Shown: positions 1 to 9,091, counted from the first letter of the stretch. The stretch is DNA of 64,000 nucleotides from JAMXLO01 sp963749575 (GCA_963749575.1 CAVVNM010000009.1:372001-436000); one strand, 5' to 3'. Notes: generated by a model not told the origin, from the letters alone. Numbers and translations: made by a program.

Positions 1-1
1 G

Positions 2-274
2 GTGGTGGACGCCGAGCTTTGGGCGTGGTCGGCGGCGTGGCTGGCGTACGGTGCAGTGTTGATGGGCGTGGGCGTTCGCACCGGCAATCGCCGGCTGCGA
101 CTGGCAGCGCTCGGCGTGATCGGGCTGGTGGTCGCGAAGGTATTTCTGATCGATATGGCAGGGTTGGTAGGGCTTTTGCGGGTACTGTCATTCCTCGGAC
201 TGGGGTTGGCATTGATCGCGCTCGGCGCAGTGTACCGACGGTTTGTCGAAAAGGACCGCGCGGGCGCGCAATAG
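2..274 (+). CDS. DUF2339 membrane protein, C-terminal end (partial)
   Basis: The last 90 residues of a multi-pass membrane protein that begins before the window. Two or three hydrophobic helices are visible, followed by a short charged tail. The segment with VAKVFLIDM and then GLLRVLSFLGLGL matches the final helices of DUF2339 proteins as I remember them; those are large (700-900 residue) integral membrane proteins of unknown function. The first in-frame GTG at the window edge is not the real start. Nothing in the fragment points to a reaction or partner. The next gene is convergent. Confidence 0.7.
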   Translation: MVDAELWAWSAAWLAYGAVLMGVGVRTGNRRLRLAALGVIGLVVAKVFLIDMAGLVGLLRVLSFLGLGLALIALGAVYRRFVEKDRAGAQ

Positions 275-293
275 TCGCCGGTTCGACAACGTA

Positions 294-875
294 CTAGACA
301 ACGGGCCGCAGTGCCCATTGCCTCCCGTCCACCGAGGGCGGTTCGCAGAAGATCGGCACCGCGTTCGGCGTTCGCATGTTCGGCTCGATTCCCATCGCCG
401 CGCGCAGCGAGCGGAACAGTGCACCGTGCGCCACCACCAGCACCACGGGCGGTTGCACGGTCGCGCGATTGACCGCGGCGACCGCGCGCCGGCGCAGCGC
501 GGCAAACGTCTCGGCACCCTCCGGGCTGAACCTGCCACTCACCCAATCGGCGAACCAGCCGCTCATCGCCTGGCCTTCCTGGACGCCGAACGATACCTCG
601 CGCAGGTCCCGATCGATTGCGACCGACAGTCCCAGCGCCTCGCCGACAAACTCCGCCGTGACGCGGGCGCGCGCCAACGGCGACGCAACGATCGTCGCGA
701 CGCCACGATTCCGCAGCTTCTCCGCGGCCGCGCGTGCCTGCGCCAGACCAGTGGCGTTCAGCGGTATATCAACGTTGCCCTGCGAGATGCCCTGGGCGTT
801 CCAGTCGGTCTCGCCATGCCGGAGGAACCAGAACGGGATCGGCGACAGCGCGGCCTCCTGGAACGCCCCATGCAC
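294..875 (-). CDS. Histidine phosphatase family protein
   Basis: 193 residues with the phosphoglycerate-mutase-like signature LRHGETDWN near residue 18, which supplies the phospho-acceptor histidine. The partner arginine is in SPLARARVTAEF, the acid in REVSFGVQEGQ and the second histidine in VVAHGALFRSL. All catalytic elements of the branch-2-like phosphatase fold are present and the length is normal. The substrate cannot be told from sequence; relatives act on sugar phosphates, cobalamin precursors or nucleotides. It lies one base downstream of the glutathione transferase gene on the same strand, so the two are probably co-transcribed. Confidence 0.85.
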   Translation of the reverse strand: MHGAFQEAALSPIPFWFLRHGETDWNAQGISQGNVDIPLNATGLAQARAAAEKLRNRGVATIVASPLARARVTAEFVGEALGLSVAIDRDLREVSFGVQEGQAMSGWFADWVSGRFSPEGAETFAALRRRAVAAVNRATVQPPVVLVVAHGALFRSLRAAMGIEPNMRTPNAVPIFCEPPSVDGRQWALRPVV

Positions 876-876
876 C

Positions 877-1494
877 TCAGTTCAGGCCTTCCTGCTGCAA
901 CACGCGCTGCACCGCGGGTCGCGCCATCATGCGGTTGAGATGCGCCTCGCAATTCGGCGGCAGCTTCATGTTCATTCGCTTGCCGCCCCAGAACTCGACG
1001 TAGAACAGCGCTGAATCCGCAATGGAGAATGATCCGGCCACGTAGTCCTTGCCGGCCAGCACCTTGTCCAGCACGCCGAAGCCCTTCTCCACCAGCTCCT
1101 TGCCGCGCTCCTTCACCTTGTCCTCGTCCGCGGGGTTGGGGGTGTAGTTCGACGCGCGGAACAACCGCGAAAATCCCTGCATGTGAACCGTGCTCACCGC
1201 ATAGTCCAATGCCTCCAGCGTCCGCGCCTGCGCATCCACGTCGTCCGGCAGCAGCCTTTTGTCCGGGTTGGTGCGCGCCAGCCAATAGGCGATGGCCGGA
1301 TACTCGGTCAGCACCGAACCATCGTCGCGCACCAGCGTCGGCACCTTCGACTTCGGATTGACCGCGGTGAACTCAGGCTTGAACTGCCCGCCCTCGCGCA
1401 GGTTGACCAATTGCGCCTCATACGGCTTGCCGACTTCCTCCAGCAGCACGTGAATGCCGATCGAGCAGGCGCCCGGCGAGTACATCAGCTTCAT
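877..1494 (-). CDS. Glutathione S-transferase family protein
   Basis: 205 residues. The N-terminal thioredoxin fold starts MKLMYSPGACSIG, where the Cys/Ser pair of beta-class bacterial GSTs sits, and includes the cis-proline segment SKVPTLV followed by LTEYPAIAYWLA. The C-terminal all-helical domain has the usual FSIADSALFYVE capping motif. The predicted role is glutathione conjugation or thiol-dependent reduction in the cytoplasm. It is 15 bases downstream of the FMN monooxygenase and one base upstream of the histidine phosphatase, so a three-gene operon is likely, possibly for xenobiotic breakdown (inference). Confidence 0.88.
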   Translation of the reverse strand: MKLMYSPGACSIGIHVLLEEVGKPYEAQLVNLREGGQFKPEFTAVNPKSKVPTLVRDDGSVLTEYPAIAYWLARTNPDKRLLPDDVDAQARTLEALDYAVSTVHMQGFSRLFRASNYTPNPADEDKVKERGKELVEKGFGVLDKVLAGKDYVAGSFSIADSALFYVEFWGGKRMNMKLPPNCEAHLNRMMARPAVQRVLQQEGLN

Positions 1495-1509
1495 GACTTC
1501 TCTCCCTCG

Positions 1510-2868
1510 TCAGTTGCGAACCTCGCGCCACGCACCGATGCGGGGGCGCTCGAGACCAAGGTTCTCGCGCAATGTGGTGCCGCGGTAGTCATTGTGAAGC
1601 ACCCCACGGCGTTGCAGTTCGGGGACCACGTGGCGGACGAACTCCTCGTAGCCGCCGGGCACGTGCGAGGCGGCGACGACGTAACCGTCGCAGGCGCGGC
1701 CGGCGAACCATTCCTCCATGCCGTCGGCGACGTCCTGCGGGCTGCCGACGAAACGGGGATGATCGCGGAATGTGCCGCGATGGCTGACCTCCATGAAATC
1801 GCGGGTCGTGGGATTGCGTTTGCCGAGCATGCGATATACCCGATCGCGCAGTCCCTGAGCGCCGGTCCAGGTCTGAATCTCCTCTTCGGTCCACGGCTCG
1901 TCGAGCGGCTTCTTCGACAGATCGACGTTCAGCACCTCGCAGAGCAGGGACAACTGGTCGATCTCCTTCGGCAGCTTGTCGATCAGCGCCACCTTGTCCT
2001 CGGCTTCGGCGCGCGTCTCTGCCACCACCGTATAGATACCAGCGGCGACAAGGACCTTCTCCGGATCGCGTCCCGCCGCGGCGATCTGCTGCTTGAAGGT
2101 GGCGTAGTCCGCCTTCGCCTGCTCCAGTGAATGGTAGTTGACGAACACCAGCTCGGCCCAGCGCGACGCGAAGCGACGCCCGCGGCCGCTCTGGCCGGCC
2201 TGGATCAGCACCGGATGGCCCTGTACCGAGCGCGGCACCGTGAACGGCCCGCGCGAGCGGAAGAATTCGCCGGTGTGATCGAGACGCCGCACTTTATCCG
2301 GATGCGCGAACAGGCCGCTGCGCTTGTCCAGAGCGATCGCATCATCGTCCCAGGAGTCCCAGTGTCCGACAACAACTTCCAGGAATTCATCGGCACGATC
2401 GTAGCGCTGGTCATGCTCGCCGTGCGCGGCGTGGCCCATGTTCAGCGCTTCGCCATCGTTCATCGACGTCACTATGTTCCAGGCGGCACGGCCATTCGTC
2501 ATCAGGTCGAGGGTCTGGAACACGCGCGCGACGTGGAACGGTTCGTAGTAGGTGGTGGAGCATGTCGAGGCGAGGCCGAGCCGCTCGCTTGCCATGCCCA
2601 TGACGGTCAGAATGGTGATCGGATCCATCTTCACGCAACGGATGCCGTTGGCGACGGTATGCGCGTGATCGCCGCCGAAGCGGTCCGGCATCGCCAGGCG
2701 GTCGTCGAAAAACCCGACATGGAACTTTCCGGCTTCCAGCACGCGGGCGATGTGGCGGTAGTAGTCCGCAGTCATGAAGCCGGGCGACGCTTCCGGATGG
2801 CGCCAGGAGCCGACGAAGTTGGTGCAGTTCTGGGCTTGTAGAAAGGCCACGAGTGTCATCTGGCGCAT
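1510..2868 (-). CDS. NtaA/SnaA/DmoA family FMN-dependent monooxygenase
   Basis: 452 residues, the usual length for the nitrilotriacetate / dimethyl sulfide monooxygenase branch of the luciferase-like superfamily. Visible hallmarks are GSWRHPEA near the N-terminus, the GRAAWNIVTS segment, NMGHA in the flavin-binding region, the HPVLIQAGQSGRGRRFA stretch, and a C-terminal GYVVAASHVPGGYEEF. It should use reduced FMN from a separate reductase to oxidise a small organic substrate; none is identifiable. It heads a likely operon with the GST gene. The start has an AGGCTTCGC-like upstream region without a strong ribosome site, so the exact start is less certain than the family. Confidence 0.9.
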   Translation of the reverse strand: MRQMTLVAFLQAQNCTNFVGSWRHPEASPGFMTADYYRHIARVLEAGKFHVGFFDDRLAMPDRFGGDHAHTVANGIRCVKMDPITILTVMGMASERLGLASTCSTTYYEPFHVARVFQTLDLMTNGRAAWNIVTSMNDGEALNMGHAAHGEHDQRYDRADEFLEVVVGHWDSWDDDAIALDKRSGLFAHPDKVRRLDHTGEFFRSRGPFTVPRSVQGHPVLIQAGQSGRGRRFASRWAELVFVNYHSLEQAKADYATFKQQIAAAGRDPEKVLVAAGIYTVVAETRAEAEDKVALIDKLPKEIDQLSLLCEVLNVDLSKKPLDEPWTEEEIQTWTGAQGLRDRVYRMLGKRNPTTRDFMEVSHRGTFRDHPRFVGSPQDVADGMEEWFAGRACDGYVVAASHVPGGYEEFVRHVVPELQRRGVLHNDYRGTTLRENLGLERPRIGAWREVRN

Positions 2869-3215
2869 GCGAAGCCTCCGGGAGACGGCGGGACAGCTCT
2901 ACCGCAGCGATATGGTATTGGACAGGGCAGTGGGTCACCGAGCGACTGACGTGTTCTCATTCCGTTGGCTCCTGCCCACCAGTTCGTTTTCGGCTCTCGG
3001 AAGGGCTGAGCCAAGGGCCGGTCCGCGCCATCGCCAATTGGTTCAGCCGGCTCTCGATTGGGCCGAAAATCAAGACCAAGAAGGCTGCATCGATGATTAG
3101 CGCATCGCGATCCAATGTTTCGATGATCCAGGAATTCAGCGGAGAAATCGTACCGAGCCGAGCTGGTGTGATCCTGCCGTTGCCTCGCGACAAATTGCGC
3201 CGCCGCGGACAGTGC
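2869..3215. other. Gap without a confident gene; possible permease relic
   Basis: 347 bases between two minus-strand genes. A 78-codon minus-strand frame (2957-3193) contains a hydrophobic stretch ALIIDAAFLVLIFGPIESRL that resembles the last helix of an importer permease, but it has no clear ribosome site and no conserved motif. It may be the tail of a lost gene or chance. The region must also hold the promoter of the monooxygenase operon. Confidence 0.25.
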
Positions 3216-4148
3216 TCAGTCGAACAGCGAGCTCACGGAGCTTTCCTCGGAAATCCGCTGCATCGCCTGCGCCATCAGCGGTGCGATGGTGATCTGTCGG
3301 ATGTTCGGCGCCAGCCGCACCGCCTCGGTCGCCAGGATCGAATCGGTGATCACCATCGTCTCGATTGGCGACGATGCGATCCGCGCCACCGCGCCGCCCG
3401 ACAGCACGCCATGCGTCACATACGCGCTGGTCGACCGCGCGCCCGCCTTGATCAGCGCCTCGGCCGCATTGCAGTGCGTGCCGCCGGAATCGACCATGTC
3501 ATCCACCAGGATGCAGTCGCGCCCTTCGACATCGCCGATCACATTCATCACCTCGGAATGCCCGGCTCGTTCACGGCGCTTGTCGATGATCGCCAGATCG
3601 CAGTTCAGCCGCGTCGCCAGCAGCCGCGCGCGCAGCACGCCGCCCACATCGGGCGACACGATCATCAGGTCGCGGCCGTTGTAGCGCTCCTGGATGTCGC
3701 GGCTGAACAAGGGTGCCGCGTACAGGTTGTCCACCGGAATATCGAAGAAGCCCTGAATCTGCGCGGCGTGCAGGTCCATTGTCAGCACCCGGTTGGCACC
3801 GGCCTCGGTAATCAGATTGGCGACCAGCTTGGCACTGATCGGCGAGCGCGACGCGGTCTTCCGGTCCTGCCTTGCGTAGCCGAAATACGGCATTACCGCG
3901 GTGATCCGCCGCGCCGAACTGCGGCGCAGCGCGTCCAGCGTGACCAGCAGCTCCATCAGCGTGTCGTTCGCCGGATAGGACGTGGGCTGCACCACGAACA
4001 CGTCCTCGCCGCGGACGTTCTCGTGGATCTCGACGAACACCTCCATATCGGCGAAGCGGCGGATCGAGGCGCGGGTCAGCGGCAGCTTCAGCGTGGCGGC
4101 AACCGCCTCGGCGAGGGGACGGTTGCTGTTGCAGGCGACAATTTTCAT
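3216..4148 (-). CDS. prs: Ribose-phosphate pyrophosphokinase
   Basis: 310 residues, full length for class I PRPP synthetase, which makes 5-phosphoribosyl 1-pyrophosphate from ribose 5-phosphate and ATP for nucleotide, histidine and tryptophan synthesis. Visible elements: FADMEVFVEI and FVVQPTSYPANDTLMELL (N-terminal), the ATP-site segment YFGYARQDRKT, the cation-binding MDLHAAQIQGFFDIPVDNL, and the PRPP loop DCILVDDMVDSGGTHCNAAE. The gene is 22 bases downstream of the lipoprotein gene and ends the lgt-midA-pgeF-lipoprotein run, so it may be read from that operon as well as its own promoter. Confidence 0.97.
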   Translation of the reverse strand: MKIVACNSNRPLAEAVAATLKLPLTRASIRRFADMEVFVEIHENVRGEDVFVVQPTSYPANDTLMELLVTLDALRRSSARRITAVMPYFGYARQDRKTASRSPISAKLVANLITEAGANRVLTMDLHAAQIQGFFDIPVDNLYAAPLFSRDIQERYNGRDLMIVSPDVGGVLRARLLATRLNCDLAIIDKRRERAGHSEVMNVIGDVEGRDCILVDDMVDSGGTHCNAAEALIKAGARSTSAYVTHGVLSGGAVARIASSPIETMVITDSILATEAVRLAPNIRQITIAPLMAQAMQRISEESSVSSLFD

Positions 4149-4170
4149 GCTGCTTGGCCGATCGGTGGGA

Positions 4171-5097
4171 TCATCGCACCGGCTCGACGCCGGTCTTGCG
4201 GCCTTCTACCAACGGCTTCTGCGCCTGTCCATGAACCGGCTCGCCCGGTTCGCGCCCGGACTGGCGCGCGATCACGTCGTTCAGCCCGCCCGCCGCCTCG
4301 GTCGCCACCACCACGGCGACATCGGCCCAGTAATGGTCGAGCGAGCCGGCGGGAATTTCATTGAGCTGCACCACCTTGCCGCGTTCATCGCCGCTTGGCG
4401 TCTTCACTGCCCACTGGATCTCGACCCTTTGCTGGTTGCCGGGAATCGGCACCATGCGCACGTTGCCCTGCACGATGAAGTCGGCGCCGTTCGCGTCGTC
4501 CTGAAGTACCGGGCCGAGCGCCGCGAGATGCGCCTTGATCTGTTTGGTCAGCGATACGTTTCCGTCGCCGGGCGCACCAGCCACCGGGGCAACCTGCACC
4601 TTCGCGATGCGGTTGTACAAGCTGTTCGGATCGGCGTGCTGGATGCCGGTGAGCAGGCTGGAGATCTTCGGTGCAGCTTCGCGCGCAGTCTTGTCCAGGG
4701 TGGCCGCGGCGGCGGCGGCCCAGACCTCGGTCGGCACCGGGCTGCCCTCGGTGTCGCCCTTGTCCTCGCCTTTCGGGTTGAGCACGCGGAACCTTGGGAC
4801 GACGTTCGTGCCGCGCTGTTCCGCGGTGGCGACCAGCTGCCAGTCGTTGGAGCGTACCCGGTCCACGACCGCCGGTACCTCCTGCGCCTGTAGCCCGGCC
4901 GCCAGTGAATCGGCGAATTGCCGGCTCGCCACGTCAGGCAGCAGCGCGTTCCCTGGAGGGGGCACCGCCAGGCGCGGCGTCGGCGGCTGGGCGAGCAGCC
5001 GGCCGGTGGCGCCCGGATTGCCGATGAACGGCTCCGGCAGGTCGCCGCATGATGCGATCGCCAGCAGCAGCAGCAGGGGGCGGAGGCGTGCCAGCAC
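4171..5097 (-). CDS. Predicted lipoprotein of unknown function
   Basis: 308 residues. The N-terminus has a leucine-rich signal sequence ending in a lipobox (LLLLAIASC, lipidated Cys near residue 17), followed by a proline/glycine-rich linker; export and anchoring to a membrane are therefore predicted. The body contains no enzymatic motif I can name; residues 60-280 look like an alternating alpha/beta domain with many VxVxxV strands. The gene starts two bases after pgeF stops and is followed by prs, a linkage common in Rhodospirillales genomes. It is a conserved-looking hypothetical protein. Confidence 0.8.
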   Translation of the reverse strand: MLARLRPLLLLLAIASCGDLPEPFIGNPGATGRLLAQPPTPRLAVPPPGNALLPDVASRQFADSLAAGLQAQEVPAVVDRVRSNDWQLVATAEQRGTNVVPRFRVLNPKGEDKGDTEGSPVPTEVWAAAAAATLDKTAREAAPKISSLLTGIQHADPNSLYNRIAKVQVAPVAGAPGDGNVSLTKQIKAHLAALGPVLQDDANGADFIVQGNVRMVPIPGNQQRVEIQWAVKTPSGDERGKVVQLNEIPAGSLDHYWADVAVVVATEAAGGLNDVIARQSGREPGEPVHGQAQKPLVEGRKTGVEPVR

Positions 5098-5099
5098 GG

Positions 5100-5876
5100 C
5101 TACCCGTGATCGAGCGCGATGATCGAAATCTGGTGTCCGATCGGTCCGCCGCCACCCAGCGTGCGCCGGCGATGGCTGAAGAACCTTGCTTCGTCCGCGG
5201 CGGTGTCGGTGCCCAGAATGCTGAGCGAAGCGACGCCGGAGGCAGCGAGCCGGGCGCTGCAGTAGCCGGCCAGGTCGAATTGCCAGTGCGCCTCCCGGTG
5301 CCCGGGGGCGAGGAAGCGCGCATGGTCGGCTTCACGCGCGAGCACGGCATCGCGGAGATCCGCGCTGACTTCGTAGGATTTCTGGCCGATGCAGGGCCCG
5401 ATCGCGGCGACGATCGCAGCAGGGCTGGCGCCGAGCCGGACCATCGCGACCACCGTTGCCTCGATCACGCCGGCCACCGCGCCGCGCCAGCCGGCATGGA
5501 TGGCACCGGCGACGCCGACCTCCGCGTCGGCCAGCAGGATCGGCGCGCAGTCGGCGGTGATGATCCCGAGAGCGATGTCTCGGCAAGTCGTCACCATGGC
5601 ATCGGCGCGCGGGCCGTTGCCGGGGAGCCACGGCGTCGTCACCTCGACGACGACCGCGCCATGCACCTGCATCAGGCCGACGAGACGGACCGGGTCAGCG
5701 CCGATCGTGCGCGCGGCGCGGGCACGGTTCTCCAATACCGCATCGCGCGCATCGCCGCCCGACAGGCTGCAATTGAGGCTGGCGTACGGACCGGCGGAAA
5801 CACCACCCTGGCGCGTGAAGAAGCCATGGGCCGCGTTCAGTCCGCGGGCGTGCATCGGTTCGGCAGGTGAGATCAC
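5100..5876 (-). CDS. pgeF: Peptidoglycan editing factor PgeF (multicopper-oxidase-like fold, YfiH family)
   Basis: 258 residues. The family triad of metal-binding residues is visible: His in LMQVHGAVV, Cys in IITADCAPILL and His in AGAIHAGWRG. The C-terminal FFSHRRR...GR-like end is present as EARFFSHRRRTLG. YfiH/PgeF proteins hydrolyse wrongly incorporated L-Ser-containing UDP-MurNAc peptides during cell-wall synthesis and were earlier annotated as polyphenol oxidases. The N-terminus HGFFTRQGGVSAGPY is typical. In alphaproteobacteria pgeF usually follows midA directly; here a 400-base segment with an FkbM relic separates them. Confidence 0.93.
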   Translation of the reverse strand: MISPAEPMHARGLNAAHGFFTRQGGVSAGPYASLNCSLSGGDARDAVLENRARAARTIGADPVRLVGLMQVHGAVVVEVTTPWLPGNGPRADAMVTTCRDIALGIITADCAPILLADAEVGVAGAIHAGWRGAVAGVIEATVVAMVRLGASPAAIVAAIGPCIGQKSYEVSADLRDAVLAREADHARFLAPGHREAHWQFDLAGYCSARLAASGVASLSILGTDTAADEARFFSHRRRTLGGGGPIGHQISIIALDHG

Positions 5877-5903
5877 GGATCGCCCTCGGTCATCATCGGT
5901 CCA

Positions 5904-6236
5904 TCATATGCAGGCGAGAACGACGTTCTCCGCGATTCGCCCGCCAGGCCGGTATCCGAGAGGCGCCGGATACTCGGCTAGCCGGCCGTCATTCGGCAGC
6001 GTCTCCATGACTGGCCGGCAGCGGCGAATGGTGCGCAGCGCCCATTGTTCATAGACCTCGACGTCCAGTTGAATAATCGAAACCGGCCGATCCTCAGGAA
6101 CGATATCGTCGATCGGAACGACCTGCACGGGCTCGGCGCGATGGCTGCGCTGACGGGCGATTCGTCGCAGCGCCGAACAAGCGCGTGCAGGGACGACGAC
6201 CTGCACCAGATTCCTGGCGGATTGCAGTGCAACCAT
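5904..6236 (-). pseudogene. Relic of an FkbM-type methyltransferase (C-terminal part)
   Basis: A 110-codon frame whose second half reads like the end of an FkbM-family SAM-dependent methyltransferase: SIIQLDVEVYEQWALRTIRR corresponds to the family's IKIDVEGxExxALxGAxxTIRR motif, then CRPVMETLPNDGRLAEYPAPLGY. The first half lacks the SAM-binding glycine motif entirely, and the conserved DVEG glycine is replaced by Val and several residues are missing. I read it as a decayed fragment, not a functional enzyme. It sits between pgeF and midA, which are normally adjacent, so it probably marks an old insertion. It is a different subfamily from the intact FkbM gene at 25.2 kb. Confidence 0.6.
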
Positions 6237-6291
6237 CCGGCCAGTCTACCCGTATCGTCTTGGGCCGCCTACCAGGAGCCGGTTCGCCGGC

Positions 6292-7323
6292 TCAGATCTC
6301 GAAGCCTGGCGGCGTCGGACCGCCGGGCGTGCCGAGGGCGAGCACGTTGAACAGGCGCCCCATTCGGTTCGGCTCGGCGAGGCGGCGCGCGGCCTCGATC
6401 AAGGCGGACGCCTGGGCAGCCGGCCGGGTGCGTGCCAGTCGGTCGGTGCGCTGGAACAGGCCGAGGCGGGTTAGGAAGATACCTTGGGGAAGCAGGCCGT
6501 GGGTCGCAGCGCCCGCCGTTCGGGCAGCGGCGGAGAAGGCGGCGAAGTCGACATGGGCGGTCAGATCGGCGGTGCCCGGAGCCGCAAGCGGATCGGCGGG
6601 TCGACCATCGCCGAGCGCCTGGAGGCTGCCGCCTCGGGTGCTGTGCTCCAGTCCGTAGTCGAGGAAGAGTGCGGCCCCAGGATGCATGGACAGGCGGCTG
6701 CCCAGGGAACCGGCGATGGCGAGCGCGGGTTCATTCAGTTCGAAGACCGGGCAGCGTCCCGTCCTTTCCCCGGCAGCAAAATCTTCCGCCCCGTGCGGGA
6801 GTGGGGTTGGGGGAGGGGACAGAACGGAGGCAGCCGGTCGCGCGAGACAATAAACGAAGCGTCCATCCTCGACATATCGCTCAAGCCACCGCCCGCCACG
6901 CCTGACAAATTGCCGGATCGGCAACGCATCGAGAAACTCGTTGGCCAGCAGCAGCAACGGCTCCACCGGCAGCGTATCCAGACTATCGTGCCACACGGCA
7001 CCCGGCAGCCGCTCCGCCTGCACCGCCCGCAGCCTGCGCGACGTCTCGATCAGATGCAGACGCAGCGCTGCATGGAATGCCGGCGCCACGCGGCGGACCG
7101 CCCGCAAGGCATCCGCCATCAGCGTGCCGCGGCCCGGTCCCGCCTCCACCAGCAGCACCGGGTCGGGACGCCCGATCAGCTCCCACGTCACCGCTGCCCA
7201 CAGCCCCAGGATCTCGCCGAACACCTGGCTGATCTCGGGTGCGGTCGTGAAATCGCGGAACGGATCGCGGGTCGCATAGTAGGCGGCGTTGGCGCGCGCC
7301 ATGAATTGGTCCAGGCGTTCCAT
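6292..7323 (-). CDS. MidA/NDUFAF7-type SAM-dependent methyltransferase
   Basis: About 343 residues from the chosen start. Motifs: DFTTAPEISQVFGEILGLW near the N-terminus, the SAM-binding VEAGPGRGTLMADALR, LANEFLDALPIRQFV, and LFLDYGLEHSTRGGSLQA. In mitochondria the homologue (NDUFAF7) methylates an arginine of complex I; the bacterial role is presumed similar but unproven. The open frame extends further upstream, but the ATG at 7323 forms a TGATG overlap with the lgt stop and gives the family's usual N-terminus, so I chose it. Confidence 0.9.
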   Translation of the reverse strand: MERLDQFMARANAAYYATRDPFRDFTTAPEISQVFGEILGLWAAVTWELIGRPDPVLLVEAGPGRGTLMADALRAVRRVAPAFHAALRLHLIETSRRLRAVQAERLPGAVWHDSLDTLPVEPLLLLANEFLDALPIRQFVRRGGRWLERYVEDGRFVYCLARPAASVLSPPPTPLPHGAEDFAAGERTGRCPVFELNEPALAIAGSLGSRLSMHPGAALFLDYGLEHSTRGGSLQALGDGRPADPLAAPGTADLTAHVDFAAFSAAARTAGAATHGLLPQGIFLTRLGLFQRTDRLARTRPAAQASALIEAARRLAEPNRMGRLFNVLALGTPGGPTPPGFEI

Positions 7324-8114
7324 CACCTCGCTCGCAGCATCAGCCAGACCCCTGCGGCCAGCATCGGGATGCACAGCAACTGGCCCATCGTCACGCCGCC
7401 GATCAGGTAGCCCAGGAACACGTCAGGCTCGCGGAAGAATTCCCCGGCAGTGCGCGCAGTGCCGTAGCCTACGAGGAATGCTCCGGTCAGCCAGCCGAAT
7501 CGCGCGCGCAGCCGTTCCTGCCGGGACAGCGCGAACATCACCACGAACAGCACCAAGCCTTCCAGCAGCGCCTCATAGAGCTGGCTCGGATGGCGCGGCA
7601 CGGGTCCGCCGTTGGGGAAGATCATCGCCCAGGGCAACCAGTCCGGCGCCTGTCGCCCCCACAGCTCGCCGTTGACGAAATTGGCAATCCGTCCGAGGCC
7701 CAGGCCGATCGGCACGCACACCGCCACACGGTCAGCAAAGCCAAGCAGCGATATGGCGTTGCGCCGGCAGAACCAGACGATCGCGACGGCGACACCGAGT
7801 GCGCCGCCGTGGAAGCTCATGCCGCCCTGCCAGACGGCGAGGATCATGCCGGGATGGGCCAGATAGACGCCCGGCTGATAGAACAACACGTATCCCAGCC
7901 GCCCGCCGAGCACGACGCCCAGCGTGGCCCAGGTGAGGAAGTCGTCGGCCTGCACCGCGGTCGCCACCGCCGGCGGCTGCCGCACCAGATGGCGCAGCAG
8001 CCGCCAACCCAGCACCAGCCCGACGATATAGGCCAGCGCATACCAGCGTATGCCGAAGGGCCCGATCTGCACGATGACCGGGTCGAACTGCGGGAACACC
8101 AGGACCGGGATCAT
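7323..8114 (-). CDS. lgt: Prolipoprotein diacylglyceryl transferase
   Basis: 263 residues with about seven membrane helices. The enzyme transfers diacylglycerol from phosphatidylglycerol to the lipobox cysteine of prolipoproteins in the inner membrane. The Lgt signature is present: IRWYALAYIVGLVLGW near the N-terminus, GGRLGYVLFYQP, GGMSFHGGALG, and the conserved R-I-NFVNGELWGR block. Overlaps the heptose-epimerase gene upstream (ATGA) and midA downstream (TGATG), so it is in the middle of a translationally coupled operon. Confidence 0.97.
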   Translation of the reverse strand: MIPVLVFPQFDPVIVQIGPFGIRWYALAYIVGLVLGWRLLRHLVRQPPAVATAVQADDFLTWATLGVVLGGRLGYVLFYQPGVYLAHPGMILAVWQGGMSFHGGALGVAVAIVWFCRRNAISLLGFADRVAVCVPIGLGLGRIANFVNGELWGRQAPDWLPWAMIFPNGGPVPRHPSQLYEALLEGLVLFVVMFALSRQERLRARFGWLTGAFLVGYGTARTAGEFFREPDVFLGYLIGGVTMGQLLCIPMLAAGVWLMLRAR

Positions 8115-9091
8115 GCGTAGGGATCGGGCTGCGCAAGATAATCCTGCACGTAGCGCCGGATGCCTTCCTCGAGCTGAGTGAACTGGCCCACGTAGCCGGC
8201 GGCACGCAACCGCGTGACGGAGGCCTCGGTGAACGACTGGTACTGGCCGCGCAATGCCACCGGCATGTCAATGAACTCGATCCTGCGCGGCACGGCTGCG
8301 GCGTCGCACACGGCATTGGCGAGGTCATGATAGGTCCGCGCCTGACCGGTGCCGACGTTGAACAGACCGCTGACGTCGGGCGCATCGAGCAGCCACAGCG
8401 CCACCTCGACCACGTCGCCGACCCAGATGAAATCGCGCCGCTGTGCGCCGTCGGCGATGCCGGGCTCGGTGGACTTGAACAGCCGCGCCGGGCCGCCGCC
8501 GGCCACGTCGTCGTGCTTGATCTTGACCACCGAGATCATGCCGCCCTTGTGGTACTCGTTGGGTCCGTAGACGTTGAAGAACTTCAACCCGACCCATTGC
8601 GGCGGATGTGCCTGTCGGGATGCGATCGAGTGTACAACGCGGAGATCGAAGGCATGCTTGGTCCAGCCGTACAGGTTGAGCGGCCGCAGCGTCTCGAGCG
8701 CCGCCGGTGTCAAATCGTCGTCGAAGCCTGCCGAACCGTCGCCATAGGTGGCCGCGGAGGACGCATAGACCAGGCGCACACCGTGGTTGGCGCACCAGTG
8801 CCAGATGTAGCGCGGCAACTCGACATTGGTCGCCCAGGCGGCATCGCCGTCGGTCACCGTGGTATCGGTAATGGCGCCGAAGTGGTAGACCATCTCGAGC
8901 GGCGGGCGGCTCTCGAGGAAGCTTTCGATTTCACCTGGCGGCAGCAGCCGCGCCGGTGGGTGCTTGGCCAGGTTGCGCCACTTGCCGGCGCTGCCCAGAT
9001 TATCGAAGACAATGGTCTCGTGACCGCGGCGCGCCAAAGCCGCCTGCAGGTTCGAGCCGATGAAGCCGGCGCCGCCTGTGATCAGGATCAT
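8111..9091 (-). CDS. rfaD: ADP-glyceromanno-heptose 6-epimerase (NAD-dependent epimerase family)
   Basis: 326 residues. The start at 9091 gives MILITGGAGFIGSNL, the Rossmann-fold dinucleotide motif at the very N-terminus; the open frame continues far upstream but that part is not protein-like. The SDR catalytic triad is visible as Ser/Thr in YASSAATYGDG and Y-x3-K in YGWTKHAFD. FFNVYGPNEYHKGGM and the spacing fit HldD/RfaD, which makes ADP-L-glycero-D-manno-heptose for lipopolysaccharide core. Stop overlaps the lgt start (ATGA). Other epimerase specificities are possible but less likely. Confidence 0.9.
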   Translation of the reverse strand: MILITGGAGFIGSNLQAALARRGHETIVFDNLGSAGKWRNLAKHPPARLLPPGEIESFLESRPPLEMVYHFGAITDTTVTDGDAAWATNVELPRYIWHWCANHGVRLVYASSAATYGDGSAGFDDDLTPAALETLRPLNLYGWTKHAFDLRVVHSIASRQAHPPQWVGLKFFNVYGPNEYHKGGMISVVKIKHDDVAGGGPARLFKSTEPGIADGAQRRDFIWVGDVVEVALWLLDAPDVSGLFNVGTGQARTYHDLANAVCDAAAVPRRIEFIDMPVALRGQYQSFTEASVTRLRAAGYVGQFTQLEEGIRRYVQDYLAQPDPYA

